Made by a program: the position numbers and the translations under genes
The notes under the pieces: model-generated
What the model was told of the DNA's origin: nothing
The model's database searches: none
Seen by the model: the letters and a program-made list of their open reading frames with translations, nothing else
NCBI RefSeq assembly: GCF_039830135.1
Contig: NZ_CP156081.1
Coordinates: 248,001-312,000 of the forward strand
Length of the DNA: 64,000 nt
DNA from: Defluviimonas sp. SAOS-178_SWC
Lineage (GTDB): Bacteria; Pseudomonadota; Alphaproteobacteria; Rhodobacterales; Rhodobacteraceae
Reading direction: 5' to 3'
Shown here: in pieces, positions 25,562 through 34,027 of the stretch
How the letters are laid out: every line of letters starts with the position of its first letter
Numbering within the stretch: the stretch's first letter is position 1

Positions 25562-26221
25562 TCAATCGCGGCGCAGGTTCGCCAGAAGATTCGCCTTCGC
25601 CCCGAGAATATGCTGCCGGGTCAGCGCGCCGGCCCGTGCCGCGTCCCCGGCCGCGCAGGCGTCGAGGATCGCCCGATGTTCCGCATCGGCCCGAGATACG
25701 CCATTCGACAGGGACAATTGCGCGCGAATGTAGCGGTCCACGCGGTCGAGCGTCTTTTCGATGACGCCGAGGTGATAGGTCAGCCCGCTCGCACGATAGA
25801 GAGCCATGTGAAACCGCCGGTTCCAGTCACCCCATTCCACGGGGCCGTCCGCCGTCGCGAAAGCCGCCAGATGTGCCCCCGCTTCCTCAAGGATATCGGC
25901 GGACATCTTCGGAACCGCCGCTTCGATCACATGCCCTTCGACCAACGCCCGGAAATCCCAGATTTCGGCGGCCTCGTCGGGCGAGATTCCGGCGACGACC
26001 GCGCCCTTGTAGCGCTGCGTGGCGACCAGGCCCTGCTGTTCCAGCATCGTCAACGCCTCGCGCACCGGGATCCGCGACGTATTGAACATCCGCGCGATAT
26101 CGTCCTGACGAAGCGGCTCGCCGTCCTTCAATCGTCCTTCGATGATCGCCTTCTTCAAGGCCTCGCAGATGATCGACGCCGCCGACGCGGTCTGCGCAAT
26201 GTCAACGCTTTCGATCTTCAC
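25562..26221 (-). CDS. GntR-family regulator (FadR/FCD subfamily)
   Basis: A 219-residue protein with an N-terminal winged helix (LRQDDIARMFNTSRIPVREA) and a C-terminal all-helical FCD domain whose metal-binding histidines appear in FHMALYRASG and in AEHRAI. The start is a GTG with GGAGG eight bases upstream. It is divergent from the DapA-like gene and probably controls the hydroxyproline-type cluster. It ends six bases from the stop of the convergent TetR gene. Confidence 0.9.
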   Translation of the reverse strand: MKIESVDIAQTASAASIICEALKKAIIEGRLKDGEPLRQDDIARMFNTSRIPVREALTMLEQQGLVATQRYKGAVVAGISPDEAAEIWDFRALVEGHVIEAAVPKMSADILEEAGAHLAAFATADGPVEWGDWNRRFHMALYRASGLTYHLGVIEKTLDRVDRYIRAQLSLSNGVSRADAEHRAILDACAAGDAARAGALTRQHILGAKANLLANLRRD

Positions 26222-26252
26222 CTGATTGACCTCCTCAATTTCTTACTTGATT

Positions 26253-26264
26253 ATTGTATCCAAT
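26253..26264. promoter_or_regulatory. Candidate GntR operator
   Basis: ATTGTATCCAAT (imperfect palindrome, extended by a flanking T/A pair) differs at one base from ATTGTATACAAT, a common operator form for FCD-type GntR regulators. It lies in the 105-base divergent gap, inside the spacer of a possible promoter (TTGATT at 26247). Confidence 0.6.
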
Positions 26265-26326
26265 ATTCTTTATCCAAGTCACGAAGATTCTGCCGCCAAA
26301 CGGTGATCGAGAGGAAAGGAAAGCTC

Positions 26327-27220
26327 ATGTGGCATGGTGTGATCCCGGCCGTGACGACGAAGTTCACCGAGGATGGCGCGCTTGACACCGCCGAGATGGA
26401 GCGGTGCTTCGCGCTGATGATGGATGCCGGCTGCCACGGCCTCATCGCCTGCGGCACGCTCGGCGAGGGCAACATGCTTTCGCCCGACGAGCGGCTTGAC
26501 GTTCTGCGCATCGCGAAGACGCAAACAGGGTCTAAACCGGCACTATTGACGATATCCGAGGCCGGGACGCGCGAGGCCTGCGACCTTGCCCGCCGCGCCG
26601 CCAGGGCCGGTGCCGACGGACTCATGATCGTGCCCTCGCCGATCTATTTCACCAGCCGCGACGAAACCATCGCCAACCTCCGCGCCATTGCGGCGGCCGG
26701 AGATCTGCCGGTGATGATCTATTCGAACCGTGTCGGCTACCGCGTCGACGTCACGCCCGAGATGATGGTGGAGCTGGCCGACGATCCCCGTTTCGTCGCG
26801 ATCAAGGAAAGCTCGGACGACATCCGCCGCACGACCGAGATCTTCAATATCGTCGGCGATCGCTATGACGTTTTCACCGGCGTCGACAACCTTGGTTACG
26901 AAGCGCTGATGATGGGCGCCATCGGCTGGGTTGCGGGACTTGTCGTCGCGTTCCCGCGCGAAACCGTGGCGATCTACGAGCTGATCCGGCAAGGGCGGCA
27001 CGCCGAGGCTCTCGCGATCTATCGCTGGTTTCGGCCGCTTCTAGACCTCGACGTCTCGACCTATCTCGTCCAGCAGATCAAGCTTGCCGAAGTGCATGCC
27101 ATCGGCTCGAACGAGCGTGTTCGCGCCCCCCGACTGCCGCTTTCGGGCGAGCATCGGGCGCGGGTCGAGACGATCATCACCAAGGCGATCGCATCGCGCC
27201 CTGCCCTTCCGGCTTTCTGA
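26327..27220 (+). CDS. DapA-family aldolase/deaminase, likely 1-pyrroline-4-hydroxy-2-carboxylate deaminase-type
   Basis: A 297-residue dihydrodipicolinate synthase/N-acetylneuraminate lyase family protein. The Schiff-base lysine is Lys160 (FVAIKESSDD) and the catalytic tyrosine is Tyr132 (MIYSNRVGYR). AAGGA precedes the ATG by seven bases. In hydroxyproline catabolism, a DapA-family deaminase turns 1-pyrroline-4-hydroxy-2-carboxylate into 2-oxoglutarate semialdehyde. The neighbouring D-amino-acid oxidoreductase and proline-racemase-family genes make that role likely. Other family members cleave keto-sugar acids, so the assignment rests on context. Confidence 0.8.
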   Translation: MWHGVIPAVTTKFTEDGALDTAEMERCFALMMDAGCHGLIACGTLGEGNMLSPDERLDVLRIAKTQTGSKPALLTISEAGTREACDLARRAARAGADGLMIVPSPIYFTSRDETIANLRAIAAAGDLPVMIYSNRVGYRVDVTPEMMVELADDPRFVAIKESSDDIRRTTEIFNIVGDRYDVFTGVDNLGYEALMMGAIGWVAGLVVAFPRETVAIYELIRQGRHAEALAIYRWFRPLLDLDVSTYLVQQIKLAEVHAIGSNERVRAPRLPLSGEHRARVETIITKAIASRPALPAF

Positions 27221-27229
27221 GGAGCGGCC

Positions 27230-28489
27230 ATGACCCCCCGTCCCGACGTTCTGGTCATCGGTGCGGGAGTCATCGGCCTATCCGTGGCCAACGCCGCTCT
27301 TGCGCGGGGTCTGACGGCGCAGGTCGTTGACCGGACCGGACCCGCAGCCGGTGCATCTGCCGGCAATGCAGGCGGTTTCGCTTTCCCGGAAATCCACCCT
27401 CTCGCCTCGCCGGATACTCTGCTGAATTCTCCGCGCTGGCTGCTCGATCCGCTTGGGCCGCTTTCAATCCCGCCGCGTTATGCGGCGAAGATCGCACCCT
27501 GGATGGCGAGGTTCGCCTGCGCGAGCCTGCCGCATAAGGTGGCCGCCTCGACCCGCGCGCAGGCTGCATTGATGACGCTGGGGCGCGAGACGCTCGGGCC
27601 GTTCATGGCGGCGACTGGGACGTCGGGCATGCTGCGCAAGACCGGCCAGCTTGAGGTGCACGAGTCCGCCCGAGCGTTCGACGCCGCCCTGCGGCAACAT
27701 GATGAGGCGCGGCAATTCGGGTTCAGTTACCGCCCGCTTGTCGGGGCCGACGCCATTGCCGAGGTCCAGCCCGGTCTTTCGCCGCGGTTCAGCCACGCGA
27801 CCGTCACCGAGGATTGGTGGGCGATCGCCGATCCCAAGCTCTACGTCCTCGCGCTCGCAGATGCGTTTCGGGCGAAAGGCGGTATAATAGACACTGGCGA
27901 CGTCCGCGCCCTCGCCGTCGAGAATGACGGCGCGGTGGCGCAACTCGGCGACGGACGTGCGATCCCTGCCGGACGGATCGTGCTTGCGGCCGGCGCCCAT
28001 TCGCACCGGATCGCCCGCACTATCGGCGACCGTATCCCGCTTGAAACCGAGCGGGGCTACAACACGACGCTGCCGCCCGGCGCTTTCGACCTCAGATGCC
28101 ACATCACCTTCGCCGCCCACGGTTTCGTCGCCGCGCCTCTCTCGACCGGCATCCGCATCGGTGGCGCCGTCGAACTCGGCGGGCTGGACCTGCCGCCGAA
28201 CTACGCGCGGTCGAAGGCGATGCTGAGGAAGGCGCAGGCTTTCCTGCCGGGTCTGAACGCGGATGGCGGCACCGAATGGATGGGTTTCCGTCCGTCACTG
28301 CCCGACTCCCTTCCTGCCATTGGCTGCGCGCCTAGCGGGCCGCAGGTCATCTATGCCTTCGGTCACGGGCATCTGGGCCTCACCCAATCGACAGCCACCG
28401 CGACGCTCGTCGCTGACCTTCTGACGGGGCAGGCGCCAAGCATCGACGTTGGCCCGTTCGATCCCGTCCGCTTCAGGGGCTTCCCATGA
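27230..28489 (+). CDS. FAD-dependent D-amino acid (D-hydroxyproline) dehydrogenase-like oxidoreductase
   Basis: A 419-residue DAO-fold flavoprotein with GAGVIGLSVA at residues 11-20 and a C-terminal FAD segment (VIYAFGHGHLGLTQSTATA) typical of DadA and D-hydroxyproline dehydrogenases. GGAG lies seven bases upstream of the ATG. It sits between the DapA-like gene and a Cys/Cys proline racemase, the standard order for 4-hydroxyproline degradation, where it would oxidise cis-4-hydroxy-D-proline. The stop overlaps the start of the epimerase gene. Confidence 0.88.
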   Translation: MTPRPDVLVIGAGVIGLSVANAALARGLTAQVVDRTGPAAGASAGNAGGFAFPEIHPLASPDTLLNSPRWLLDPLGPLSIPPRYAAKIAPWMARFACASLPHKVAASTRAQAALMTLGRETLGPFMAATGTSGMLRKTGQLEVHESARAFDAALRQHDEARQFGFSYRPLVGADAIAEVQPGLSPRFSHATVTEDWWAIADPKLYVLALADAFRAKGGIIDTGDVRALAVENDGAVAQLGDGRAIPAGRIVLAAGAHSHRIARTIGDRIPLETERGYNTTLPPGAFDLRCHITFAAHGFVAAPLSTGIRIGGAVELGGLDLPPNYARSKAMLRKAQAFLPGLNADGGTEWMGFRPSLPDSLPAIGCAPSGPQVIYAFGHGHLGLTQSTATATLVADLLTGQAPSIDVGPFDPVRFRGFP

Positions 28490-29487
28490 CCAGCCACACT
28501 TTCCTCTGCATAGACGGCCATACCTGCGGAAATCCCGTCCGCCTCGTCGCTGGCGGCGCGCCGCAGCTTCAGGGCGCGACGATGCTGGAACGGCGCGCGC
28601 ACTTCCTTGCGGAATACGACTGGATCCGCACCGGCCTGATGTTCGAGCCGCGCGGGCACGACCAGATGTCGGGCTCCATCCTCTACCCGCCGACGCGCGA
28701 CGACTGCGATGTCGGCGTCCTCTTCATCGAGACGTCCGGCTGCCTTCCGATGTGCGGGCACGGCACGATCGGCACGGTGACGACGGCAATCGAGAACGGC
28801 CTTGTCCGGCCCAAGACCCCCGGCATTCTCAACCTCGACACCCCCGCAGGCCGTGTCGTCGCCGAATACCGGCAGGCCGGACGGTTCGTCGAGGAAGTGC
28901 GCCTGACCAACGTCCCCGCCTTCCTCTACGCGGAGGGGTTGACCGCCGAGGTCGAGGGGCTGGGCGAGATCACGGTCGACGTCGCCTATGGCGGCAACTT
29001 CTACGCCATCGTCGAACCGCAGGCGGCTTTCCGCGACATCGCCGATCTCCGCGCGCTCGACCTCGTCGGGTGGAGCCCGAAGCTCCGCGCGGCGCTGAAC
29101 GCCAGGTACAGCTTCACTCATCCCGAAAAGCCGGAGATCAGCGGCCTCAGTCATATCCTCTGGACCGGCGCTCCGACGCACCCGGAGGCCACTGCGCGCA
29201 ACGCAGTCTTTTACGGCGACAAGGCGATTGACCGCTCGCCCTGCGGTACCGGCACCTCTGCCCGCATGGCGCACTGGGCGGCGAAGGGGCGCTTGAAAGA
29301 GGGCGAGGCCTTCGTTCATGAGAGCATCATCGGCTCGCTCTTCACCGGCCGGATCGAGGGGCGGGCGAAGGTCGGCGACCGAGACGCGATCATCCCGTCC
29401 ATCGCGGGCTGGGCGCGGGTCACGGGTTTCAACACGATCTTCATCGACGACCGCGATCCCTTCGCCCACGGGTTCGTGGTGACCTGA
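28486..29487 (+). CDS. Proline racemase family, probable 4-hydroxyproline 2-epimerase (Cys/Cys)
   Basis: A 333-residue proline racemase-fold enzyme. Both acid-base cysteines are present: Cys90 in LPMCGHGTIG and Cys253 in DRSPCGTGTSA. The Cys/Cys pair is that of proline racemase and 4-hydroxyproline 2-epimerase. With a D-amino acid dehydrogenase and a DapA-type deaminase alongside, epimerisation of trans-4-hydroxy-L-proline is the best reading. Translationally coupled to the upstream gene (ATGA overlap). Confidence 0.88.
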   Translation: MTSHTFLCIDGHTCGNPVRLVAGGAPQLQGATMLERRAHFLAEYDWIRTGLMFEPRGHDQMSGSILYPPTRDDCDVGVLFIETSGCLPMCGHGTIGTVTTAIENGLVRPKTPGILNLDTPAGRVVAEYRQAGRFVEEVRLTNVPAFLYAEGLTAEVEGLGEITVDVAYGGNFYAIVEPQAAFRDIADLRALDLVGWSPKLRAALNARYSFTHPEKPEISGLSHILWTGAPTHPEATARNAVFYGDKAIDRSPCGTGTSARMAHWAAKGRLKEGEAFVHESIIGSLFTGRIEGRAKVGDRDAIIPSIAGWARVTGFNTIFIDDRDPFAHGFVVT

Positions 29488-29496
29488 GGCGGGGCG

Positions 29497-30528
29497 ATGC
29501 GCACGACGAAGATCATCCACGTTGTCTCCGCCCATGCCGAGGGCGAAGTCGGTGACGTCATTGTCGGCGGGGTTCCCGTGCCGCCCGGCGACACCCTCTG
29601 GGATCAGCGGCGGTTCATCGCGGAGGATGGCATGCTGAGGGCGTTCGTGCTCAACGAACCCCGGGGCGGGGTCTTCCGCCACGTGAACCTGCTGGTGCCG
29701 CCGAAACACCCCGAGGCGCAGATGGGGTTCATCATCATGGAGCCGGAGGACACGCCGCCGATGTCCGGATCGAACTCCATCTGCGTCGCAACCGTGCTTC
29801 TCGATGCCGGCATCCTGCCGATGACGGAACCGGTGACGGAACTGGTGCTGGAAGCCCCGGGCGGGCTTGTCCGGGTACGGGCCGAGTGCCGGAACGGCAA
29901 GGCGGAGCGGATCACCGTTCGCAACCTGCCGTCCTTTGCCGACCGTATTGGCGTCCCGCTGGAGGTGGAGGGGCTTGGCACACTGAGTGTCGACACCGCC
30001 TTCGGCGGCGACAGCTTCGTCATGCTCGACGCCTCCGCGCTCGGGCTCGCAATGACGGCCGACGAGGCGCGGGATATTGCCCGGCTCGGCGTCCGGATCA
30101 CCGATGCCGCGAATGCGCAGATCGGGTTTTCACATCCCGAACGGCCCGACTGGGACCACATCTCATTTTGCGCCTTTTGTGGTGTGCTGGAGCCGACCGA
30201 GACCGGCTTTTCCACCCGATCCGCCGTCGCGATCCAGCCCGGCAAGGTCGACCGCTCGCCGACCGGAACCGCGGTTTCGGCCCGGATGGCGGTGCTTCAC
30301 GCCAAGGGACTGATGCGCGCGGGGCAGACCCTGACCGCGCGGTCGATCATCGACAGCACGTTCACGGGCCGCATCGCCGCGGTAACGGAGTTGGAGGGGC
30401 GTCCGGCCATCGTCCCGGAGATCAGCGGCCGCGCCTGGATCACCGGAACGCATCAGCACATGCTCGACCCGGACGATCCCTGGCCGGGCGGGTATCGCCT
30501 GACCGACAGCTGGGGCGCGGGTGGCTGA
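29497..30528 (+). CDS. Proline racemase family paralogue with Ser/Thr at the catalytic positions
   Basis: A 343-residue homologue of the preceding gene. The two catalytic cysteine positions are Ser90 (PPMSGSNSI) and Thr256 ([11 protein letters not shown]). A Thr at the second site is the mark of trans-3-hydroxy-L-proline dehydratases, which normally keep a cysteine at the first. The enzyme may therefore be a dehydratase for a 3-hydroxyproline-type substrate or have another activity. It starts nine bases after the epimerase stop and is the last gene of the cluster, followed by a terminator. Confidence 0.82.
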   Translation: MRTTKIIHVVSAHAEGEVGDVIVGGVPVPPGDTLWDQRRFIAEDGMLRAFVLNEPRGGVFRHVNLLVPPKHPEAQMGFIIMEPEDTPPMSGSNSICVATVLLDAGILPMTEPVTELVLEAPGGLVRVRAECRNGKAERITVRNLPSFADRIGVPLEVEGLGTLSVDTAFGGDSFVMLDASALGLAMTADEARDIARLGVRITDAANAQIGFSHPERPDWDHISFCAFCGVLEPTETGFSTRSAVAIQPGKVDRSPTGTAVSARMAVLHAKGLMRAGQTLTARSIIDSTFTGRIAAVTELEGRPAIVPEISGRAWITGTHQHMLDPDDPWPGGYRLTDSWGAGG

Positions 30529-30532
30529 GCCG

Positions 30533-30550
30533 CCTCCGGCGGAGGTATTT
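30533..30550 (+). terminator. Rho-independent-type terminator of the hydroxyproline cluster
   Basis: CCTCCG-G-CGGAGG followed directly by TATTT and then GCAAGATGAAA, starting five bases after the stop at 30528. Convergent with the lysine dehydrogenase gene ending at 30575, so it may serve both directions. Confidence 0.7.
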
Positions 30551-30574
30551 CTGGCAAGATGAAAGACGGTTCCG

Positions 30575-31654
30575 TCAGCGCCGGCTTTTGTGGCCGATCG
30601 TGTAGTAGTGGCCGGTCCGCGTATCGAGATAGGGCAGGAGCGGGATCTCCTCCTGCTTCAGGAAGCCTTTCTGCGGCAGGGCGCCGGCGCGCACCATCTC
30701 GATCACCGCGACAACGGAGGCGGAAGTGGTCCAGGCGATGGCCGTCCGCCGTCTTCCGCCGATTTCCAGCGGATAATAGGCGCGGACATATTCCTTGCGC
30801 TTCAACTGGCCTTCTGTCCAGCCTTCGGCCGCGACGTGGACATAGACGACATCCTCGTCCACCGGCGGTTTGGCATGGGTCAGGATCTTCCCCGCCGCCT
30901 CGCGGTTTTCCCGCATCAGAAGCTCGTGGAAGAAGAAATTCATGAGATGCACGTGGCCCGGATAGCGCATCGTCTTGTAGTCGAGGTTCTCGATCCTGTC
31001 GGCATAGGTCTCGCACATCGTGCCGAGGCCGCCGGAGGTGGTGAACGCCTCAAGGTGCACGCCGTCGATATAGATCGATTCCAGCCATTCCATCGCCGAG
31101 ACGGACTTGTGCACGCCTTCCTCGATCACCTCGCAGTCGTTGAGGTATTCGTTCACGACACCCTCGGGCGACCAGTTGAAGGCGTAGCCGAGAAGTCCCG
31201 TGGGATTCTGCGGCAGGGCGCCGACGCGGAGGCGGATCGAGCGCACCTTCTCGAACATGTCGGCCAGGTGCGCGCCGACGATGCCGACGAATCCGGGGGC
31301 GAGGCCGCATTGCGGGGCCATGATACCCTTGGAGGTCTTGGCCAGTTCGCGGATATGCTTCGTCGTCGGCACATCCTCGGTCAGGTCGAAGTAGTGCAGG
31401 CCAAGGCCGTGAGCGACGGTCGAGACGCCGATATTGAGGTGGTAGGGCAGGCAGGACAGGACCGCCTCCTGGTCCTTGAGGATCGCGGCCAAGGCGTCCC
31501 TGTCGGTCAGGTCTGCCGCTCTGGTCGGGAACGGGCAGCCCGAGACCTCGCGCGCATCGACGCCGGTGACGGCGAAGCCCGCCTCGGCCAGAAGCTCCGC
31601 GGCCAGATGGCCGACCTTTCCGAGGCCGAGAACGGCGACCTTGTTGAACGACAT
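30575..31654 (-). CDS. Saccharopine dehydrogenase family protein, probable lysine 6-dehydrogenase or saccharopine reductase
   Basis: A 359-residue NAD(P)-dependent enzyme with Rossmann motif GLGKVG (residues 10-15) and the saccharopine dehydrogenase C-terminal fold (LPYHLNIGV, PQCGLAPGFVGIV, FTTSGGLGTMCETY). The start is set at MSFNKV because AAGGAAG is eight bases upstream. It produces aminoadipate semialdehyde, either from lysine or from saccharopine. A semialdehyde dehydrogenase and glutaryl-CoA dehydrogenase are found within 8 kb, giving a coherent lysine pathway. No lysine-ketoglutarate reductase gene is seen here, which favours the lysine 6-dehydrogenase reading. Confidence 0.82.
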   Translation of the reverse strand: MSFNKVAVLGLGKVGHLAAELLAEAGFAVTGVDAREVSGCPFPTRAADLTDRDALAAILKDQEAVLSCLPYHLNIGVSTVAHGLGLHYFDLTEDVPTTKHIRELAKTSKGIMAPQCGLAPGFVGIVGAHLADMFEKVRSIRLRVGALPQNPTGLLGYAFNWSPEGVVNEYLNDCEVIEEGVHKSVSAMEWLESIYIDGVHLEAFTTSGGLGTMCETYADRIENLDYKTMRYPGHVHLMNFFFHELLMRENREAAGKILTHAKPPVDEDVVYVHVAAEGWTEGQLKRKEYVRAYYPLEIGGRRRTAIAWTTSASVVAVIEMVRAGALPQKGFLKQEEIPLLPYLDTRTGHYYTIGHKSRR

Positions 31655-31934
31655 GACGCGCTTCCTTTTCTTCTGTGACTCTTCCGGAATGACGCCGGTT
31701 CGCCGCCACAATCGCCTGCGCGGCTGGCGATTTCGTCGGTTATTCCGGCGGTTTTGGTGGAGGAATGCAGAAAAGTGCCGGGGTGGTCGGTCAATGTGTC
31801 GGGGCGGAGGCGGGTCTTCATCTGGTGGCCGGATGTTGCCTGAGAGCCCTATTTGTCTGTGCTTGCTCAGGACGCTAAATTGCGGTTACTCCTCAAAGTT
31901 GAATATATCTCGCGGCGCTGTTTCAAGTGAGACA

Positions 31935-32360
31935 ATGATGAATTTGTCAGACAGGCGGATGGCACTCACTTCTCGCGAATTCCTGAGCGTTCTCGATGCT
32001 GTGCATGGATTCCATGATGGAGCCATCGGCTGCGCCTATTTCGGAGAACCTAGTGAGCAAATGGTTTTCGTCGAACAGATGTATTTCGGGAGTGAGTACC
32101 TCTATAATCCTAAACCTATTCTTGGAGGCGTTTTTTGGTTCGATCTTCCTGTCCCGAATGTAGTTCGCGAAATTGGTAACTTTTACGGACGAGAGATTGG
32201 ATCGGTCGTCATCGACAGCTCGTCGTGTACGATCTCATTTCAGCTTCAAGATGCCCCCTACGAAGCTTTTGAAATCAAGTTTGGTTCAGAAGCCAACTTT
32301 CAATTTGTTACATCCAGCCCCTTGGAAGCCACACCCTTGCAACGCCGCATGCTAGCTTGA
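31935..32360 (+). CDS. Orphan hypothetical protein in a low-GC patch
   Basis: A 141-residue frame (133 if the ATG at 31959 is used) starting MMNLSDRRMALTSREF. Base composition drops to about half GC, against roughly two-thirds in neighbours, and codon use includes many AT-ending codons. I do not recognise the family. The segment DAVHGFHDGAIGCAYF is reminiscent of small bacterial immunity-type proteins beginning with an HD-rich strand, but this is weak. No signal peptide or membrane helix is apparent. It is on the opposite strand to the lysine genes flanking it, which together suggests horizontal acquisition. Confidence 0.55.
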   Translation: MMNLSDRRMALTSREFLSVLDAVHGFHDGAIGCAYFGEPSEQMVFVEQMYFGSEYLYNPKPILGGVFWFDLPVPNVVREIGNFYGREIGSVVIDSSSCTISFQLQDAPYEAFEIKFGSEANFQFVTSSPLEATPLQRRMLA

Positions 32361-32458
32361 AGTGCCCGGTCTTTGGAATGCAGACTTTCTGCACGCCGGG
32401 CTTTGGCGGAGTTGCGCTGGTAATTATCCGCGTGGCTTTCCTGCCTTAACATGGCGAA

Positions 32459-32517
32459 GCCCCGGACATGATCCGGGGCCTCGTGTTTCGTCAGAGGTCC
32501 CGGGTCAAGTCCGGGAC
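32459..32517. terminator. Tandem GC-rich hairpins between the orphan gene and the semialdehyde dehydrogenase
   Basis: Two stem-loops follow each other: GCCCCGGA/TCCGGGGC with a five-base loop (32459-32479), and GTCCCGG/CCGGGAC with a seven-base loop (32497-32517). They lie between the convergent stops at 32360 and 32527, so they probably act as a bidirectional terminator. The CCGGA(N)TCCGG design is also typical of short intergenic palindromic repeats. Confidence 0.55.
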
Positions 32518-32526
32518 GGGTTTGCC

Positions 32527-34026
32527 TCAGAAGTCGAATTTCACGCCCTGCGCCAGCGGCAACTGAGCGGAATAGTTGATCGTGTTCGTCTGCCGCCGCA
32601 TGTAGCCCTTCCAGGCGTCCGAACCGCTTTCGCGCCCACCGCCCGTCTCCTTTTCGCCGCCGAAGGCGCCGCCGATCTCGGCGCCGGAGGGGCCGATATT
32701 GACATTGGCGATGCCGCAGTCGGAACCGGCCGAGGACAGGAATGCCTCTGCCTCGCGCATGTTCAACGTGAAGATGCAGGACGACAGCCCCTGCGGCACG
32801 TCGTTCTGGATCGCGATGGCCTCCTCCAGCGTCTCGTAGCCCATGACGTAAAGGATCGGCGCGAAGGTCTCCGTCCGCACTGTGTCGGTCTGCTTCGGCA
32901 TCTCGGCGATGGCGGGCTCGACATAGGCACCGCCCTGCGGCACGCCGGTGGTCACGGTCTTGCCACCATGCACGGTGCCGCCCTCGGATTTCGCCTTCTC
33001 GAGCGCCGCCTGCATCCGGTCGCGCGCGGCATGGTCGATCAGCGGGCCGACAAGCGTCGTTCCCTTGCGCGGGTCGCCGACCGGCAGGCTCGCATAGGCC
33101 TTGGTCAGCTTCGCGACCAGGTCGGCGCGGATCGAATTATGCGCGATCAGCCGGCGCAGGGACGTGCAGCGCTGGCCCGCCGTGCCGACGGCGGAAAAGA
33201 CGATGGCTCGGACGGCCATGTCGAGATCGGCCGAGGGCGCGACGATCATCGCGTTGTTGCCGCCGAGTTCGAGGATCGGCCGGCCCCAGCGGGCGGAGAC
33301 CTTCGGCCCCACGATGCCGCCCATCCGGGTCGAGCCGGTGGCCGAGACGATCGGCACGTCTTTCGAGTTCACCAGCGCCTCGCCAATGGCCGGCCCGCCG
33401 ATGACAAGCTGGCAGAGCCCCTCGGGCGCGTCACCGAAGCGATTCAGCGCGCGGTCCATGATCTTCATCGTGGCGATGGCGGTCAGCGGCGTCTTCTCCG
33501 ACGGTTTCCAGATCACCGGATCGCCGCAGACGAGGGCCAGGGCGGTGTTCCACGACCAGACCGCGACGGGGAAGTTGAAGGCGGTGATGACCGCACAGGG
33601 GCCGAGCGGGTGCCAGGTCTCCATCATCCGGTGGCCGGGCCGTTCGGAGGCGATGGTAAGGCCGTAGATCTGGCGGGAAAGGCCGACCGCGAAGTCGCAG
33701 ATGTCGATCATCTCCTGCACTTCGCCGAGGCCCTCGGAGGTGATCTTGCCCGCTTCGAGGGTCACGACGGCGCCAAGCTCGTCTTTGGCCGCGCGCAGTT
33801 CCTCGCCTAGAAGGCGCACGAGTTCGCCCCGGCGCGGCGCGGGAACCTGCCGCCAAGCTTTGAACGCCTCCTGCGCGCGGGCGATGATCGCCGCCATGTC
33901 GGCCGGATCGGTTTCGCGCACCTTCGCGATCTCTGCCCCGTCGATGGGCGACTGCACCGAGAGCGTGCCGCCTGTCAGTTCAGCCTTGGTCAGGCCCGCG
34001 GCCGTGAGGATATCTTCGTGGTTCAT
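32527..34026 (-). CDS. Aminoadipate-semialdehyde dehydrogenase (ALDH7-type)
   Basis: A 499-residue aldehyde dehydrogenase. Catalytic Cys287 is in TAGQRCTSLRR and the general base Glu253 in ILELGGNN. The sequence has features of the ALDH7/antiquitin group, including FNFPVAVWSWN and a C-terminus with GGEKETGGGRESGSDAW. These enzymes oxidise 2-aminoadipate 6-semialdehyde to 2-aminoadipate in lysine catabolism. GGGAG is just upstream of the ATG, and the acyltransferase gene stops one base before, so expression is coupled. Confidence 0.9.
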   Translation of the reverse strand: MNHEDILTAAGLTKAELTGGTLSVQSPIDGAEIAKVRETDPADMAAIIARAQEAFKAWRQVPAPRRGELVRLLGEELRAAKDELGAVVTLEAGKITSEGLGEVQEMIDICDFAVGLSRQIYGLTIASERPGHRMMETWHPLGPCAVITAFNFPVAVWSWNTALALVCGDPVIWKPSEKTPLTAIATMKIMDRALNRFGDAPEGLCQLVIGGPAIGEALVNSKDVPIVSATGSTRMGGIVGPKVSARWGRPILELGGNNAMIVAPSADLDMAVRAIVFSAVGTAGQRCTSLRRLIAHNSIRADLVAKLTKAYASLPVGDPRKGTTLVGPLIDHAARDRMQAALEKAKSEGGTVHGGKTVTTGVPQGGAYVEPAIAEMPKQTDTVRTETFAPILYVMGYETLEEAIAIQNDVPQGLSSCIFTLNMREAEAFLSSAGSDCGIANVNIGPSGAEIGGAFGGEKETGGGRESGSDAWKGYMRRQTNTINYSAQLPLAQGVKFDF

Positions 34027-34027
34027 G

